A DNA stretch of 42,297 nucleotides from positions 1 through 42,297 of the forward strand of contig CACOMZ010000005.1 of the NCBI GenBank assembly GCA_902628525.1, read 5' to 3'. Under the pieces are notes generated by a model that was not told where the DNA came from, searched no databases, and worked only from the letters and a program-made list of their open reading frames with translations. This DNA comes from an uncultured Pelagibacteraceae bacterium. GTDB taxonomy: Bacteria; Pseudomonadota; Alphaproteobacteria; Pelagibacterales; Pelagibacteraceae. The translations under genes and the position numbers were made by a program. Positions 26,057 to 35,009 of the stretch are shown here, piece after piece. Within the stretch, counting starts at the first letter, position 1; the number at the start of each line of letters is the position of its first letter.

Positions 26057-26882
26057 AATTATCATTTTAATATCATTATTATTTTTATCAGCATGTCAAA
26101 ATACTACTACTAAAAAAAATATTCCTAATCCAAAACCATCTGACAAAGATATAACTGTACAACCCTCTGATGATATAGCATCAGTTGAGAAAGAAAATAG
26201 TGAAGGCTTCATTACAGATCAAAAGTATAGAAATATTGGTTTTACATTAATTTACGATGATATGTTAATAAAAAAAAAACAAATTAATATAAAAATTAAT
26301 AATAATGAACTTGAAATTTTTCATAAAAAAATTTTTAAAAATTCATTTGTTAAAATTACCAACCCTGAAAACGATAAATCCATAATTGCTAAAGTAATTT
26401 CAAATAAAGCTGTTTTTTCAGATTTATACAATTCCGTTATAACCTCTAGAATTGCTGATGAACTATCTTTAAATTACAATCATCCTTATATTGAACTTGT
26501 TTTACTTTCAAAATCTTCCACTTTTGTAGCAAAAAAGGCTAAAACTTTTGATGAAGAAAAACAAGTAGCTGAAAAAGCCCCTGTAGATGGGATTTCAATT
26601 GATAATTTAAGTTCATCAGTTGTAAAAAAAAACAAAATTAAACCACAAAAATTTTCATACTCAATCAAAATAGCTGATTTTTATTTTAAAAATTCGGCAG
26701 AAAATATGGTTAATAGAATTAAAGAGGAAACAAATATAAATACTTCAACTATAAAGAAATTATCTAATACCAAATATAGGGTATTAATAGGACCATTTAA
26801 TGATATAAAAAACTTAGAAAAATCATTTGATGAAATCAAACCTTTGGAATTTGAAAATTTAGAGATATTAAAAAATGTTTAA
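26046..26882 (+). CDS. RlpA-like lipoprotein with SPOR domain
   Basis: A 278-aa predicted lipoprotein: signal with lipobox LSAC and acylated Cys17. Residues about 60-155 resemble the double-psi beta-barrel of RlpA (pattern VKITNPENDKSIIAKV ... SRIADELSLN), and the last 75 residues (SYSIKIADFYFKNSAENMVNRI ... KYRVLIGPFND) form a SPOR domain that binds denuded glycan at the septum. The usual RlpA motif with GEATASGE-like catalytic region is not recognisable, so enzymatic activity is doubtful. Sandwiched between mltB and dacC by 11- and 8-nt overlaps, it probably acts in cell-wall processing at division. Confidence 0.75.
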   Translation: MNFKIIILISLLFLSACQNTTTKKNIPNPKPSDKDITVQPSDDIASVEKENSEGFITDQKYRNIGFTLIYDDMLIKKKQINIKINNNELEIFHKKIFKNSFVKITNPENDKSIIAKVISNKAVFSDLYNSVITSRIADELSLNYNHPYIELVLLSKSSTFVAKKAKTFDEEKQVAEKAPVDGISIDNLSSSVVKKNKIKPQKFSYSIKIADFYFKNSAENMVNRIKEETNINTSTIKKLSNTKYRVLIGPFNDIKNLEKSFDEIKPLEFENLEILKNV

Positions 26883-28026
26883 AAAACTTTTTATATTTAT
26901 TGCTATAAGTTTAAATTTAATAACTAATACTAATGCTAATTTTGATGTAAAAGCAAGAACAGCTATCATACAAGATTATCACTCAGGCGAAATACTTTAC
27001 GAGAAAGAACCTGATATATCTATTTATCCTGCTTCAATGACAAAAATCATGACAGCAATAATTGCTTTTGATTTGATCAAGTCAGGTGATTTAAAACTAG
27101 AAGAAAAATTTATAATTTCAGAAAAAGCCTGGAGATTATCTACTTCTGGATATTCATCTATGTTTATAATGGTTGGTGATCAAGTAACGGTTGAAAATCT
27201 ATTAAGGGGCATAATAGTTGCTTCAGGTAACGACGCATGTATAGCATTAGCAGAAGGGATAGCTGGAACAGAAGAGGAATTTGCAATGTTAATGACTGCT
27301 AAAGCAAAAGAATTAGGAATGGATAATACTAATTTTTCAAATTCGTCAGGTATTAATGATCCTGATAATTACTCAACTGTCAGAGATATATTAAAAATGT
27401 CGAGGTATTTAATAAGAGAACATCCTGAATTTTATAAAATATTTGCAGAAAAAGAATTTACATGGGATAGAACTGGAGGAGATCCAATAACGCAAGGCAA
27501 TAGAAATCCATTACTATACAAAAATCTTGGGGCGGATGGTATTAAAACCGGTTATCTTGCTGTAGAAAGATATTCTTTAGCTTCTTCTTTAGATAGAAAT
27601 GGTAGAAGATTAATTGCTGTTGGTAGTGGTTTTAAAACCAAAAACTCAAGGTCAAAAGAAAGTACAAAAATGCTGACATACGGTTTGACTAATTTTGACT
27701 TAGTTCAAATTGCAAAAGCAAATGAACCTTTTCAAAAGGTTGATGTGTGGCTAGGAAAAGAAAATACCGTAGATGTACATACCAATGAAGACATTTATAA
27801 AACTATTAAAAAAGCTAAAAAAAAACTTTTAAAAGTTTCAGTAAAATACGAAGGTCCGGTAGAAGCTCCAATCAAAAAGAGTCAAAAAATAGGTATTGTT
27901 ACAGTTGTTTATGACCAAGAGATAGTAGGTAAGTATGATTTACTAGCTTCAAAAGATGTAAAAAAAGTTAATTTCTTTACTAGATTGATAAAGTCAATAA
28001 ATTATTTAATTTGGGGTGATGTCTAA
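26875..28026 (+). CDS. dacC: D-alanyl-D-alanine carboxypeptidase (PBP5/6 type)
   Basis: Trims the terminal D-Ala from peptidoglycan pentapeptides. The 383-aa protein has a signal peptide ending TNTNA (residue 21), the active-site motifs S54-M-T-K57 (YPASMTKIMTA), S117-G-N119 and K224-T-G226, and a C-terminal beta domain followed by an amphipathic anchor (FFTRLIKSINYLIWG), as in DacA/DacC. It overlaps the upstream RlpA-like gene by 8 nt (ATGTTTAA) and tmk by 8 nt (ATGTCTAA). The gene symbol could equally be dacA; the two are not separable here. Confidence 0.93.
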   Translation: MFKKLFIFIAISLNLITNTNANFDVKARTAIIQDYHSGEILYEKEPDISIYPASMTKIMTAIIAFDLIKSGDLKLEEKFIISEKAWRLSTSGYSSMFIMVGDQVTVENLLRGIIVASGNDACIALAEGIAGTEEEFAMLMTAKAKELGMDNTNFSNSSGINDPDNYSTVRDILKMSRYLIREHPEFYKIFAEKEFTWDRTGGDPITQGNRNPLLYKNLGADGIKTGYLAVERYSLASSLDRNGRRLIAVGSGFKTKNSRSKESTKMLTYGLTNFDLVQIAKANEPFQKVDVWLGKENTVDVHTNEDIYKTIKKAKKKLLKVSVKYEGPVEAPIKKSQKIGIVTVVYDQEIVGKYDLLASKDVKKVNFFTRLIKSINYLIWGDV

Positions 28027-28633
28027 AAAACCAATAATTGTCTTCGAAGGAATTGAGGGCAGTGGAAAAAGCCACCATGTATCAAAAGTTGCCAAATATT
28101 TAGAAAGTAAAAAAATTGATTATGTTAAAATCAGGGAACCAGGGGGTAGTTTAAATTCAGAAAAAATAAGAAAATTAATCCTTAATAAAAAATCATCATT
28201 TGATAAAAATACTGACTTACTTCTTTATTTAGCGGCCAGAAGTGAAAATATAAAATTAATAAAAAAATTTCATAAAAAAAAAATTATTCTTATAGATAGA
28301 TTTGTAGATTCTACAATAGCTTATCAACATTATGGTATGGGTATAGATCGAAAAATTATAAATTTAATAAATAAATTTTTACTTAAAAATATAAAGGTTG
28401 ATTTTACATTTTTGAACGTAGTAAACAAAAAAAATCTATTTCAAAGATTAAAAAAAAGAAAATCATTAAACAGATATGATAAATTTAATATTAATTTTTA
28501 TAATAAAGTTCAAAAAGGTTTTCTAAATTTAGCCAAATTTAATAAAAAATCTTATAAAATAATTAATTCAAATTTAGATCTAAAAAAAAATGAGGAATTA
28601 ATTTTAAATCAATTAAAAAAATTAATTAAATGA
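28019..28633 (+). CDS. tmk: thymidylate kinase
   Basis: Phosphorylates dTMP to dTDP. The product is 204 aa from the ATG at 28019; a GTG one codon upstream is the only earlier alternative. The P-loop is FEGIEGSGKSHH, the substrate motif IDRFVDSTIAYQHYG (DRF) and the LID region KKRKSLNRYDKF are present. The P-loop ends SHH where most relatives have (S/T)TQ, a small oddity. It overlaps dacC by 8 nt and holB by 4 nt (ATGA). The tmk-holB pair is widely conserved. Confidence 0.94.
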   Translation: MSKKPIIVFEGIEGSGKSHHVSKVAKYLESKKIDYVKIREPGGSLNSEKIRKLILNKKSSFDKNTDLLLYLAARSENIKLIKKFHKKKIILIDRFVDSTIAYQHYGMGIDRKIINLINKFLLKNIKVDFTFLNVVNKKNLFQRLKKRKSLNRYDKFNINFYNKVQKGFLNLAKFNKKSYKIINSNLDLKKNEELILNQLKKLIK

Positions 28634-29559
28634 ATTTAACCCCCTCAATACAATTAAATTTATTTGAACATAAAAAAACTTTTGAAGATTTGTCAAAGCT
28701 ATATCAAAATGACAAATTACCAAATAAAATTATTTTATCTGGTGAAAAAGGCATAGGTAAATCAACATTAGCTTATCATTTAATTAATTATGCTTTATCG
28801 GAAGATGAAGATTATTCATATGATTATGAAAATAATTCAATTAACCCAAATAACAAATCTTACAAACTAATACAAAATAAATCAAACCCAAATTTTCACC
28901 TCATTGATATTTTACAAGAAAAAAAAAATATTGATATCAATCAAATAAGAGATCTGATAATTCAACTAAAAAAATCATCGTTTAATAAAAAAAAAAGATT
29001 TGTCTTAATTGATAATATAGAATTTTTAAACACAAATTCTATAAATGCTCTTTTAAAAATTTTAGAAGAACCCAATGAGGATATAATTTTCATTTTAATT
29101 CATAATAATAGAAGAGTTCTTTCAACTCTAAAATCCAGATGTTTAAGTTTTAAAGTTTATCTTACAAAAGATCAATCAATTAAAGTAATTAATCAAATAT
29201 TTGAAAAAGATATAAATAGTATTATCAATAATAAATTATTAGATTATTATATTACTCCAGGAAAATTATACAAAATCAAAAAATTTTCTGAAGAATACCA
29301 GTTAGATCTTATAAATCTAAATTTAAATCAGTTTCTTAAAACAATTTTTAGAGATAATATTTATAAAAAAGATAGATCGATAAGTGAAATAATCTATTCT
29401 TTTATTGAACTTTATTTTAGAAATAATATATCTATTAAAAATATTAATATATTAAAATCATATCATTTTTTTTTAGAAAAAATTAACAATACAAAAATTT
29501 ATAATTTAGATGAAGAAACATTATATATGGAGCTTGAGGATAAAGTGTTAAATGAATAA
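28630..29559 (+). CDS. holB: DNA polymerase III delta' subunit
   Basis: Clamp-loader subunit that helps load the beta clamp. The 309-aa protein starts with a AAA+ fold: NKIILSGEKGIGKSTLAYHLI (Walker A), then RFVLIDNIEFLNTNSINALLKILEEPN (Walker B/delta' box) and LKSRCLSFKV (sensor 1 SRC). The Cys-rich zinc module seen in E. coli delta' is absent. The call is supported by position between tmk and metG, a very common bacterial order (tmk-holB-metG-tatD). Confidence 0.92.
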   Translation: MNLTPSIQLNLFEHKKTFEDLSKLYQNDKLPNKIILSGEKGIGKSTLAYHLINYALSEDEDYSYDYENNSINPNNKSYKLIQNKSNPNFHLIDILQEKKNIDINQIRDLIIQLKKSSFNKKKRFVLIDNIEFLNTNSINALLKILEEPNEDIIFILIHNNRRVLSTLKSRCLSFKVYLTKDQSIKVINQIFEKDINSIINNKLLDYYITPGKLYKIKKFSEEYQLDLINLNLNQFLKTIFRDNIYKKDRSISEIIYSFIELYFRNNISIKNINILKSYHFFLEKINNTKIYNLDEETLYMELEDKVLNE

Positions 29560-31093
29560 GACTTTTTATATAACTACACCTATATACTACCCCTCAGCTA
29601 AACCTCACATGGGCCATGCATACTCTAGTATTGTTGCTGATTTTTTTGCAAGATTTAAATCTATTGATGATTATCAAGTTCATTTCCTTACTGGTACCGA
29701 TGAACATGGCTTAAAAATACAAAGATCAGCAGAAAAAGTAGGGCAGGAACCTCAAATATTTTGCGATCAAATAAGCCAAACATTTAGAGAATTATCGGAT
29801 ACTTTAAATTTATCAAATACCGATTTTATTAGAACTACAGAGGCTAGACATAAAAAAACTGTTCAACATCTTTGGAGTATTCTTGAAAAAAATGACGATA
29901 TTTACTTATCAAATTATTCAGGGTGGTATTCAGTATCAGATGAAGCTTTTTATAATGAAGAAGAGATAGAGGAAATAGATGGAAAAAAAATAGCTATATC
30001 GTCAAAATCACCTGTCGAGTGGATTGAAGAGGAATCTTATTTTTTTAGACTTTCAAAATGGCAAAAACCTTTATTAGAGTATTATAAAGCTAATCCAGAC
30101 TTTATTTCACCAGAGTCTAGAAAAAATGAAGTAATAAGTTTTGTAAAAGGCGGTCTTAAAGATCTATCAGTTAGTAGGAAAAGTTTTTCTTGGGGTATAC
30201 CTGTACCAGATAATAAAAATCATATTATATATGTGTGGCTTGATGCGCTGACAAACTATCTAAGTGCTTTAAATTATCCAAATATAAAAGATGATTTATT
30301 TAGAAAATACTGGCCAGCAACAATACATTTAATTGGTAAAGACATACTTAGGTTTCACGCTGTTTATTGGCCTGCTTTTTTGTTAGCAGCTAAAATTGAC
30401 CTTCCCAAAAAAGTCTATGGACATGGCTGGATATTATCTGGTGATGAAAAAATGTCAAAATCAAAAGGCAACATATTGGATCCACTAGAAATAATTAAAG
30501 AATATGGTTTAGATCCTTTGAGATATTATTTGATTAAAGAAGTTTCTTTTGGTAACGATGGAAATATTTCTCAAGATAGATTAGAAGATTGTATTAATAG
30601 TGATTTAGCTAACAACTATGGAAATTTATGCCAGAGAGTGACTGCGTTTACAATTAAGAATTGTGATGGAAAAATTCCATCAGAAATTAAATTTATCGAT
30701 GATGATTTTCGCATATTAAATAAATATAAAGATAATTTAGACAAAATTAGATCTAAAATAGATAATCAAAATATAAATTTTTATATAGATTACATAGTGA
30801 ATTCTCTTTTTGAAGCTAATAAATATTTTAATGACCAAGAACCATGGAAAAGGAAAGATGATAAAATTAGATTGAATACAATAGTATATACTACATTGGA
30901 AATTGTTAGAAAAGTAAGTTTTTTGTTGTATCCAATCATGCCAGAATCCGCATTAAAGGCATTAAAAATTTTTGATATTAATGAAAATCAAATTAAATTA
31001 AATACCATAGATAACAACGAGTATTTAGTTAAAGGAAATGATATAAACAAAATTGATATTCTTTTTAAGAAAATAGAAAAAAATAATGATTGA
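29552..31093 (+). CDS. metG: methionyl-tRNA synthetase
   Basis: Class I synthetase charging tRNA-Met. The 513-aa product begins FYITTPIYYPSAKPHMGHAYS, where HMGH is the HIGH motif, followed by HFLTGTDEHGLKIQ; the KMSKS motif is EKMSKSKGN near residue 300. No C-terminal dimerisation (tRNA-binding) domain is present and the zinc knuckle is lacking, the shorter class of MetG common in alphaproteobacteria. It overlaps holB and tatD by 8 nt each. Confidence 0.97.
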   Translation: MNKTFYITTPIYYPSAKPHMGHAYSSIVADFFARFKSIDDYQVHFLTGTDEHGLKIQRSAEKVGQEPQIFCDQISQTFRELSDTLNLSNTDFIRTTEARHKKTVQHLWSILEKNDDIYLSNYSGWYSVSDEAFYNEEEIEEIDGKKIAISSKSPVEWIEEESYFFRLSKWQKPLLEYYKANPDFISPESRKNEVISFVKGGLKDLSVSRKSFSWGIPVPDNKNHIIYVWLDALTNYLSALNYPNIKDDLFRKYWPATIHLIGKDILRFHAVYWPAFLLAAKIDLPKKVYGHGWILSGDEKMSKSKGNILDPLEIIKEYGLDPLRYYLIKEVSFGNDGNISQDRLEDCINSDLANNYGNLCQRVTAFTIKNCDGKIPSEIKFIDDDFRILNKYKDNLDKIRSKIDNQNINFYIDYIVNSLFEANKYFNDQEPWKRKDDKIRLNTIVYTTLEIVRKVSFLLYPIMPESALKALKIFDINENQIKLNTIDNNEYLVKGNDINKIDILFKKIEKNND

Positions 31094-31847
31094 TTCACAT
31101 TGCCATCTTGATCACGAACCATTATTAAGCGATCTTCCCAACGTAATTCAAAGATCTAAAGATGTGGGTATAGAAAAATTATTAACTATATCAACTTCAT
31201 TTGAAAGTTTTTCTAGAGTAAAAGAATTAATTAATAGAGATGAAATGATTTATGGTACTATAGGCGTACATCCTCATGAGAGTGCTACAAATATAATTAC
31301 CTCAAAAGAAATTATTGAAAAATTGAAAGAAAATTCAAAAATTATTGGCATAGGGGAAACAGGGTTAGATTTTTATTACAATAATAGTGATAAAGATAAG
31401 CAGATAGTTAGTTTTAAAGAACATATTGAGGCATCCATAAAAACTAATATTCCATTAATTGTTCATTCAAGAGATGCTGAAAAAGAAACTTTTGAAATTT
31501 TAAATGAATATAAGAATGATAAAGTTAAAATTTTAATGCACTGTTTTACAGGTTCTAAAGAATTTTCTGAAAAGTTATTGGAATTAAATTCATACTTTTC
31601 AGCTAGTGGAATAATTACTTTTAAAAATTCGTTAAATTTACAGGAAACTTTCAAATCTATTCCTATGGAAAATATTTTGATTGAGACTGATAGTCCTTTT
31701 CTAGCGCCAGTTCCAAAAAGAGGGAAAAAAAATGAACCTTCTTTTATAGATTTTACTGCTGCAAAATTAGCTGAAATTAAAAATATTTCAAAACAACAAC
31801 TTATTAAAAAAACAACCGATAATTTTAATAAACTTTTTTTTAATTAA
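31086..31847 (+). CDS. tatD: TatD family metal-dependent DNase
   Basis: A TIM-barrel hydrolase (YcfH/TatD group) with 3'-5' exonuclease or DNase activity in studied members; despite the name, it is not part of Tat transport. The 253-aa protein has the metal-binding motifs DSHCHLDH, GIGETGLDFYY, HSRDAEKE, MHCFTGSKEF and IETDSPFLAPVPKRGKKNEPSFI, in family order. The gene order metG-tatD-MBL hydrolase matches many bacteria. It overlaps metG by 8 nt (ATGATTGA), and the next gene starts 3 nt after its stop. Confidence 0.93.
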   Translation: MIDSHCHLDHEPLLSDLPNVIQRSKDVGIEKLLTISTSFESFSRVKELINRDEMIYGTIGVHPHESATNIITSKEIIEKLKENSKIIGIGETGLDFYYNNSDKDKQIVSFKEHIEASIKTNIPLIVHSRDAEKETFEILNEYKNDKVKILMHCFTGSKEFSEKLLELNSYFSASGIITFKNSLNLQETFKSIPMENILIETDSPFLAPVPKRGKKNEPSFIDFTAAKLAEIKNISKQQLIKKTTDNFNKLFFN

Positions 31848-31850
31848 ATC

Positions 31851-32621
31851 ATGAAATTTATAATTTTAGGATGTGGAAGTTCGATGGGTGTACCACGAGC
31901 AGATGGTTTTTTTGGAAATTGTGACCCTAAGAATAAAAAAAATTATAGGACAAGATGTTGTGCTTTGATAAAAACAAGTGACGAAAATATTCTTATAGAT
32001 ACCTCTCCAGATTTACGACAACAACTTATAAGACATAAAATAAAAAAAATTAATAAAGTTCTTTATTCACACATGCATGGTGATCAGACTCATGGCATAA
32101 ATGACTTAAGAATTTTTTATCTAAATAACAGAAAGCAAATTGATGTTTATGCAGACAAACATACATCTGATAGATTAAAAATTACTTTTTCATATTTATT
32201 TAAAAGTTACTCCAAAGAATATCCTGCCACATTAAATTTAAAAAAATTGACAAAAAAAATATTTATAAAAAATAATAATAATAAAGTGAGTATTCAATCA
32301 ATAATAGTTGATCATGGTTCTATTAAATCAAATTGTTTTATTATTGATGAAAAATTAGCTTACATCAGTGATGTAAGTAAAATTTATGACAAAGATTTTA
32401 AATATTTTAAAAACCTTAAATATATAATAATAGATTGCCTGTGGTATAATTTTCATCCATCTCACTTCAATTTAGATACATCATTAGCTTTAATTAAAAA
32501 ATTCAAACCTAAAAAAGCCATTCTTACTAATTTATCACCAGTATTAGATTATAATAAGCTTAAAAAAAAGCTTCCTAAAAATATTATTCCTGCACATGAT
32601 GGATTAACTGTAAACTTATAA
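31851..32621 (+). CDS. MBL-fold metal-dependent hydrolase, PhnP-like
   Basis: A metallo-beta-lactamase-fold hydrolase, probably a phosphodiesterase, of the group found next to tatD in alphaproteobacteria. The N terminus KFIILGCGSSMGVPRADG and RCCALIKTSDENILIDTSPDLRQQL are conserved; the metal motif is YSHMHGDQTHGINDLR. A later VDHG and AILTNLS segment supply further ligands. PhnP hydrolyses cyclic ribose phosphates in phosphonate breakdown, but no phn genes are nearby, so the substrate is open. Its TTATAA end is a palindrome that also encodes the stop of the convergent glutathione peroxidase gene. Confidence 0.82.
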   Translation: MKFIILGCGSSMGVPRADGFFGNCDPKNKKNYRTRCCALIKTSDENILIDTSPDLRQQLIRHKIKKINKVLYSHMHGDQTHGINDLRIFYLNNRKQIDVYADKHTSDRLKITFSYLFKSYSKEYPATLNLKKLTKKIFIKNNNNKVSIQSIIVDHGSIKSNCFIIDEKLAYISDVSKIYDKDFKYFKNLKYIIIDCLWYNFHPSHFNLDTSLALIKKFKPKKAILTNLSPVLDYNKLKKKLPKNIIPAHDGLTVNL

Positions 32622-33158
32622 AATATCTTCAATAGTTTTAATTAACTTTTTTGACATCGGTTTTGTCATGGATGCAAATGTATCTTCTATTTTGCCTTCT
32701 TTATTGATTAAAATTTTATGAAAATTCCACTTAGGAACAGCTGATTTACCATAGTTTTCTTTTGCCCATTTGAAAATTTCATGAGCATTTTTTCCCTTAA
32801 CTTCTGTTATAGTTGTCAATGGAAAGTTAATATCAAAATTTACTTCACAAAATTCTTTAATATCTGCATTGTTGTTTTTTTCTTGATTAAATGAATTAGA
32901 TGGAACGCCAAGCACAATTAACCCTTTTTTCTTATATAGATCCCATAATTCTTGTAATTCATTATACTGTTTTGTAAAACCACAATAACTAGCTGTATTA
33001 ACAACTAGAATTACTTTATTTTTGTAATCCTTAAAATTGATTGTCTCACCAGTTATGCTCTCTATACTGAAATCATAGATTATTTTATCATAGTTTGCTA
33101 AAGCTGAATTTTTAAAAAAAAACATAATTATAGATAATAGAAATATTATTTTTCTCAT
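32616..33158 (-). CDS. glutathione peroxidase family protein, exported
   Basis: Thiol-dependent peroxidase reducing hydroperoxides. A signal peptide (MRKIIFLLSIIMFFFKNSALA) precedes a GPx domain, so it is probably periplasmic. The catalytic set is Cys59 (NTASYCGFT, Cys in place of selenocysteine), Gln92 (SNSFNQE) and Trp144/Asn145 (PKWNFHK). Cys104 (EFCEVNF) sits where thioredoxin-dependent relatives have the resolving cysteine, so thioredoxin-like donors are more likely than glutathione. It overlaps the nhaA stop by 4 nt, forming an operon with nhaA. Confidence 0.9.
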   Translation of the reverse strand: MRKIIFLLSIIMFFFKNSALANYDKIIYDFSIESITGETINFKDYKNKVILVVNTASYCGFTKQYNELQELWDLYKKKGLIVLGVPSNSFNQEKNNNADIKEFCEVNFDINFPLTTITEVKGKNAHEIFKWAKENYGKSAVPKWNFHKILINKEGKIEDTFASMTKPMSKKLIKTIEDIL

Positions 33159-34336
33159 GGTTTAGGTTTATTTGGTGTAAGTAATATTAAAAAATAACCA
33201 AAAAGAGTTGATAATAATGATCCAGTTAAAACTCCTATTTTTACACCATCCATATATTGCATATTTTCAGCAAAAGCTAAATTTCCAACAAACAAGCTCA
33301 TTGTAAAACCAATCCCGGTGAGAACTCCTACACCATAAAAATTGTACCAACTGGTGTCGTTTGGCATTTGGGCTACTTTTAATTTAATTGATACATAAGA
33401 AAATATAAAAACTCCCAATTGTTTTCCTAGGAAAAGTCCTAATACAATACCTAGAGGAACTTTATCTAATAATGAATCAAAAGATAAACCCTCCAAAGAT
33501 ACTCCAGCATTTGCAAATGCAAATAGAGGCATTATTCCAAAAGCTACGTATGGACTAATTCCATGTTCTATTTTTATTAATAAAGAAAAATCTTTTTCTT
33601 TTTTTCTATGAGGAATAGTCATGGCTAATAAGACACCAGCAATAGTAGCATGGATACCTGAATTATGTGTAAAATCCCATAGGAAAAGTCCAACAACTAA
33701 ATAAGGTAAAAATTTTTTAATATTAAATTTATTAATTAATAATAAAATAATAAAAGCCAATAACATTAAAGTTAAATACTTAATACTTAAATCTCCTGAG
33801 TAGAATAAAGCAATAATTACAATTGCTCCTAAATCATCAATTATTGCTAAAGCTGTCAAAAATACTTTTAGTGATAAAGGAACTCGTTTTCCTAATAAAG
33901 ATAAAACACCTAATGAGAAGGCTATGTCGGTTGCAGAGGGTATTGCCCATCCATTTAAGGTTTCGCTGTCACCTAAATTTATGAAAACATAAAATAATGC
34001 AGGAACCAACATTCCTCCTACTGCGGCTATAATTGGTAATAGTGCTTGTTTAATATTTGAAAGCTCACCTTGCAAAAACTCTCTTTTTATTTCAAGAGTA
34101 ACAAAAAAAAAGAATATTGCCATCAAAGCATCATTAATCCAATGCAATACTGATAATTTTAAACCAAAATTATTTACTCCAATAAACAAGTATTGATTTA
34201 ATGTTGAGAAATACACTGCAGCATAATCTGAATTACTTATTACCAAAGCTACTATTGCTGCAAATAATAATACAAGCCCACTAGCAGCTTCCAGTTTAAA
34301 GAACCACTTAAAAGGTTTTGATAAATAGTTGATCAT
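33155..34336 (-). CDS. nhaA: Na+/H+ antiporter NhaA
   Basis: Inner-membrane antiporter exchanging sodium for protons, useful for a marine cell. The 393-aa protein shows about 12 hydrophobic segments, the active-site pair in LAIIDDLGAI corresponding to Asp163/Asp164 of E. coli, and conserved EIKREFLQGEL, AIPSATDIAFSLGVL and LTGIGFTMSLFVG stretches. It is preceded by the zinc-ribbon gene (8-nt gap) and followed by the peroxidase gene (4-nt overlap), all on the minus strand. Confidence 0.95.
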   Translation of the reverse strand: MINYLSKPFKWFFKLEAASGLVLLFAAIVALVISNSDYAAVYFSTLNQYLFIGVNNFGLKLSVLHWINDALMAIFFFFVTLEIKREFLQGELSNIKQALLPIIAAVGGMLVPALFYVFINLGDSETLNGWAIPSATDIAFSLGVLSLLGKRVPLSLKVFLTALAIIDDLGAIVIIALFYSGDLSIKYLTLMLLAFIILLLINKFNIKKFLPYLVVGLFLWDFTHNSGIHATIAGVLLAMTIPHRKKEKDFSLLIKIEHGISPYVAFGIMPLFAFANAGVSLEGLSFDSLLDKVPLGIVLGLFLGKQLGVFIFSYVSIKLKVAQMPNDTSWYNFYGVGVLTGIGFTMSLFVGNLAFAENMQYMDGVKIGVLTGSLLSTLFGYFLILLTPNKPKP

Positions 34337-34344
34337 TTAAAAAA

Positions 34345-34836
34345 TTAAATTAGGTCTATAATAAAAAGTTTTATATCTTGCAATGTTTCATATAGGTTAA
34401 ACAGAAGGATTTCTAAACTTGGAAAAATGCTAATTAACGGTGTTTTTAGTGTATCTAATAGGATAATGAATGCTATTATAGAAATACTGAATACTATTAA
34501 ATAGGAAAAATAGTTATTTCCACTTTTTTTGATTTTTTTATTAATAATCTTTTTTTGCACATCTTTAGAAATTTTATTATTTAAATCATCTTTATTTTCT
34601 AAACTAGATATTTTAGGTTTAAAATAATTTTCATCTTTTTTTTTGACAAGATCACTATCTACTTCAGTATTATAGATCACATCATCTAATTTAAGTGTTG
34701 ACGAGTTTTCATTTTTAATTTGATAAAACCAAATATTGTTGCAAGAACCACACTGTACATCTCGTCCTTCATCAGGTATTAAAGAAGTATCAATTTTAAA
34801 TTGTTTACTACAATTTGGACAGGTAATAATCATCAT
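34345..34836 (-). CDS. zinc-ribbon (MJ0042-type) membrane protein
   Basis: A 163-aa protein with an N-terminal zinc ribbon of the MJ0042 type, Cys6-x2-Cys9 and Cys29-x2-Cys32 (ITCPNCSKQF ... VQCGSCNNIW), a charged linker of about 70 residues, and a single membrane helix near residues 110-130 (FSYLIVFSISIIAFIILLD), giving a cytoplasmic ribbon tethered to the membrane. Such proteins are common in alphaproteobacteria, but their role is unknown. It begins ATG-ATG at 34836 and heads the zinc-ribbon/nhaA/peroxidase gene string. Confidence 0.85.
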   Translation of the reverse strand: MMIITCPNCSKQFKIDTSLIPDEGRDVQCGSCNNIWFYQIKNENSSTLKLDDVIYNTEVDSDLVKKKDENYFKPKISSLENKDDLNNKISKDVQKKIINKKIKKSGNNYFSYLIVFSISIIAFIILLDTLKTPLISIFPSLEILLFNLYETLQDIKLFIIDLI

Positions 34837-34890
34837 TTGTTTTATACCAGATTTATATTAAAATTCTTTGAATTTTGATGTCTTTATACT

Positions 34891-34918
34891 TTGAAAATAC
34901 CAATAACTACTGTATTAG
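34891..34918 (+). promoter_or_regulatory. likely tRNA-Pro promoter
   Basis: TTGAAA (34891-34896), a 16-nt spacer, then CTG followed by TATTAG (34913-34918) ends 9 nt before tRNA-Pro. It resembles the element before tRNA-Lys in both hexamer and spacer. Confidence 0.5.
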
Positions 34919-34927
34919 TACTCGGAT

Positions 34928-35004
<77 letters not shown>

Positions 35005-35009
35005 CTATT

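Noticed and set aside
32281..32340. PhnP assignment for the MBL-fold hydrolase as a certain function
   Set aside because: The fold and metal motif fit, but no phosphonate (phn) genes are in the window, so only a PhnP-like label is justified.
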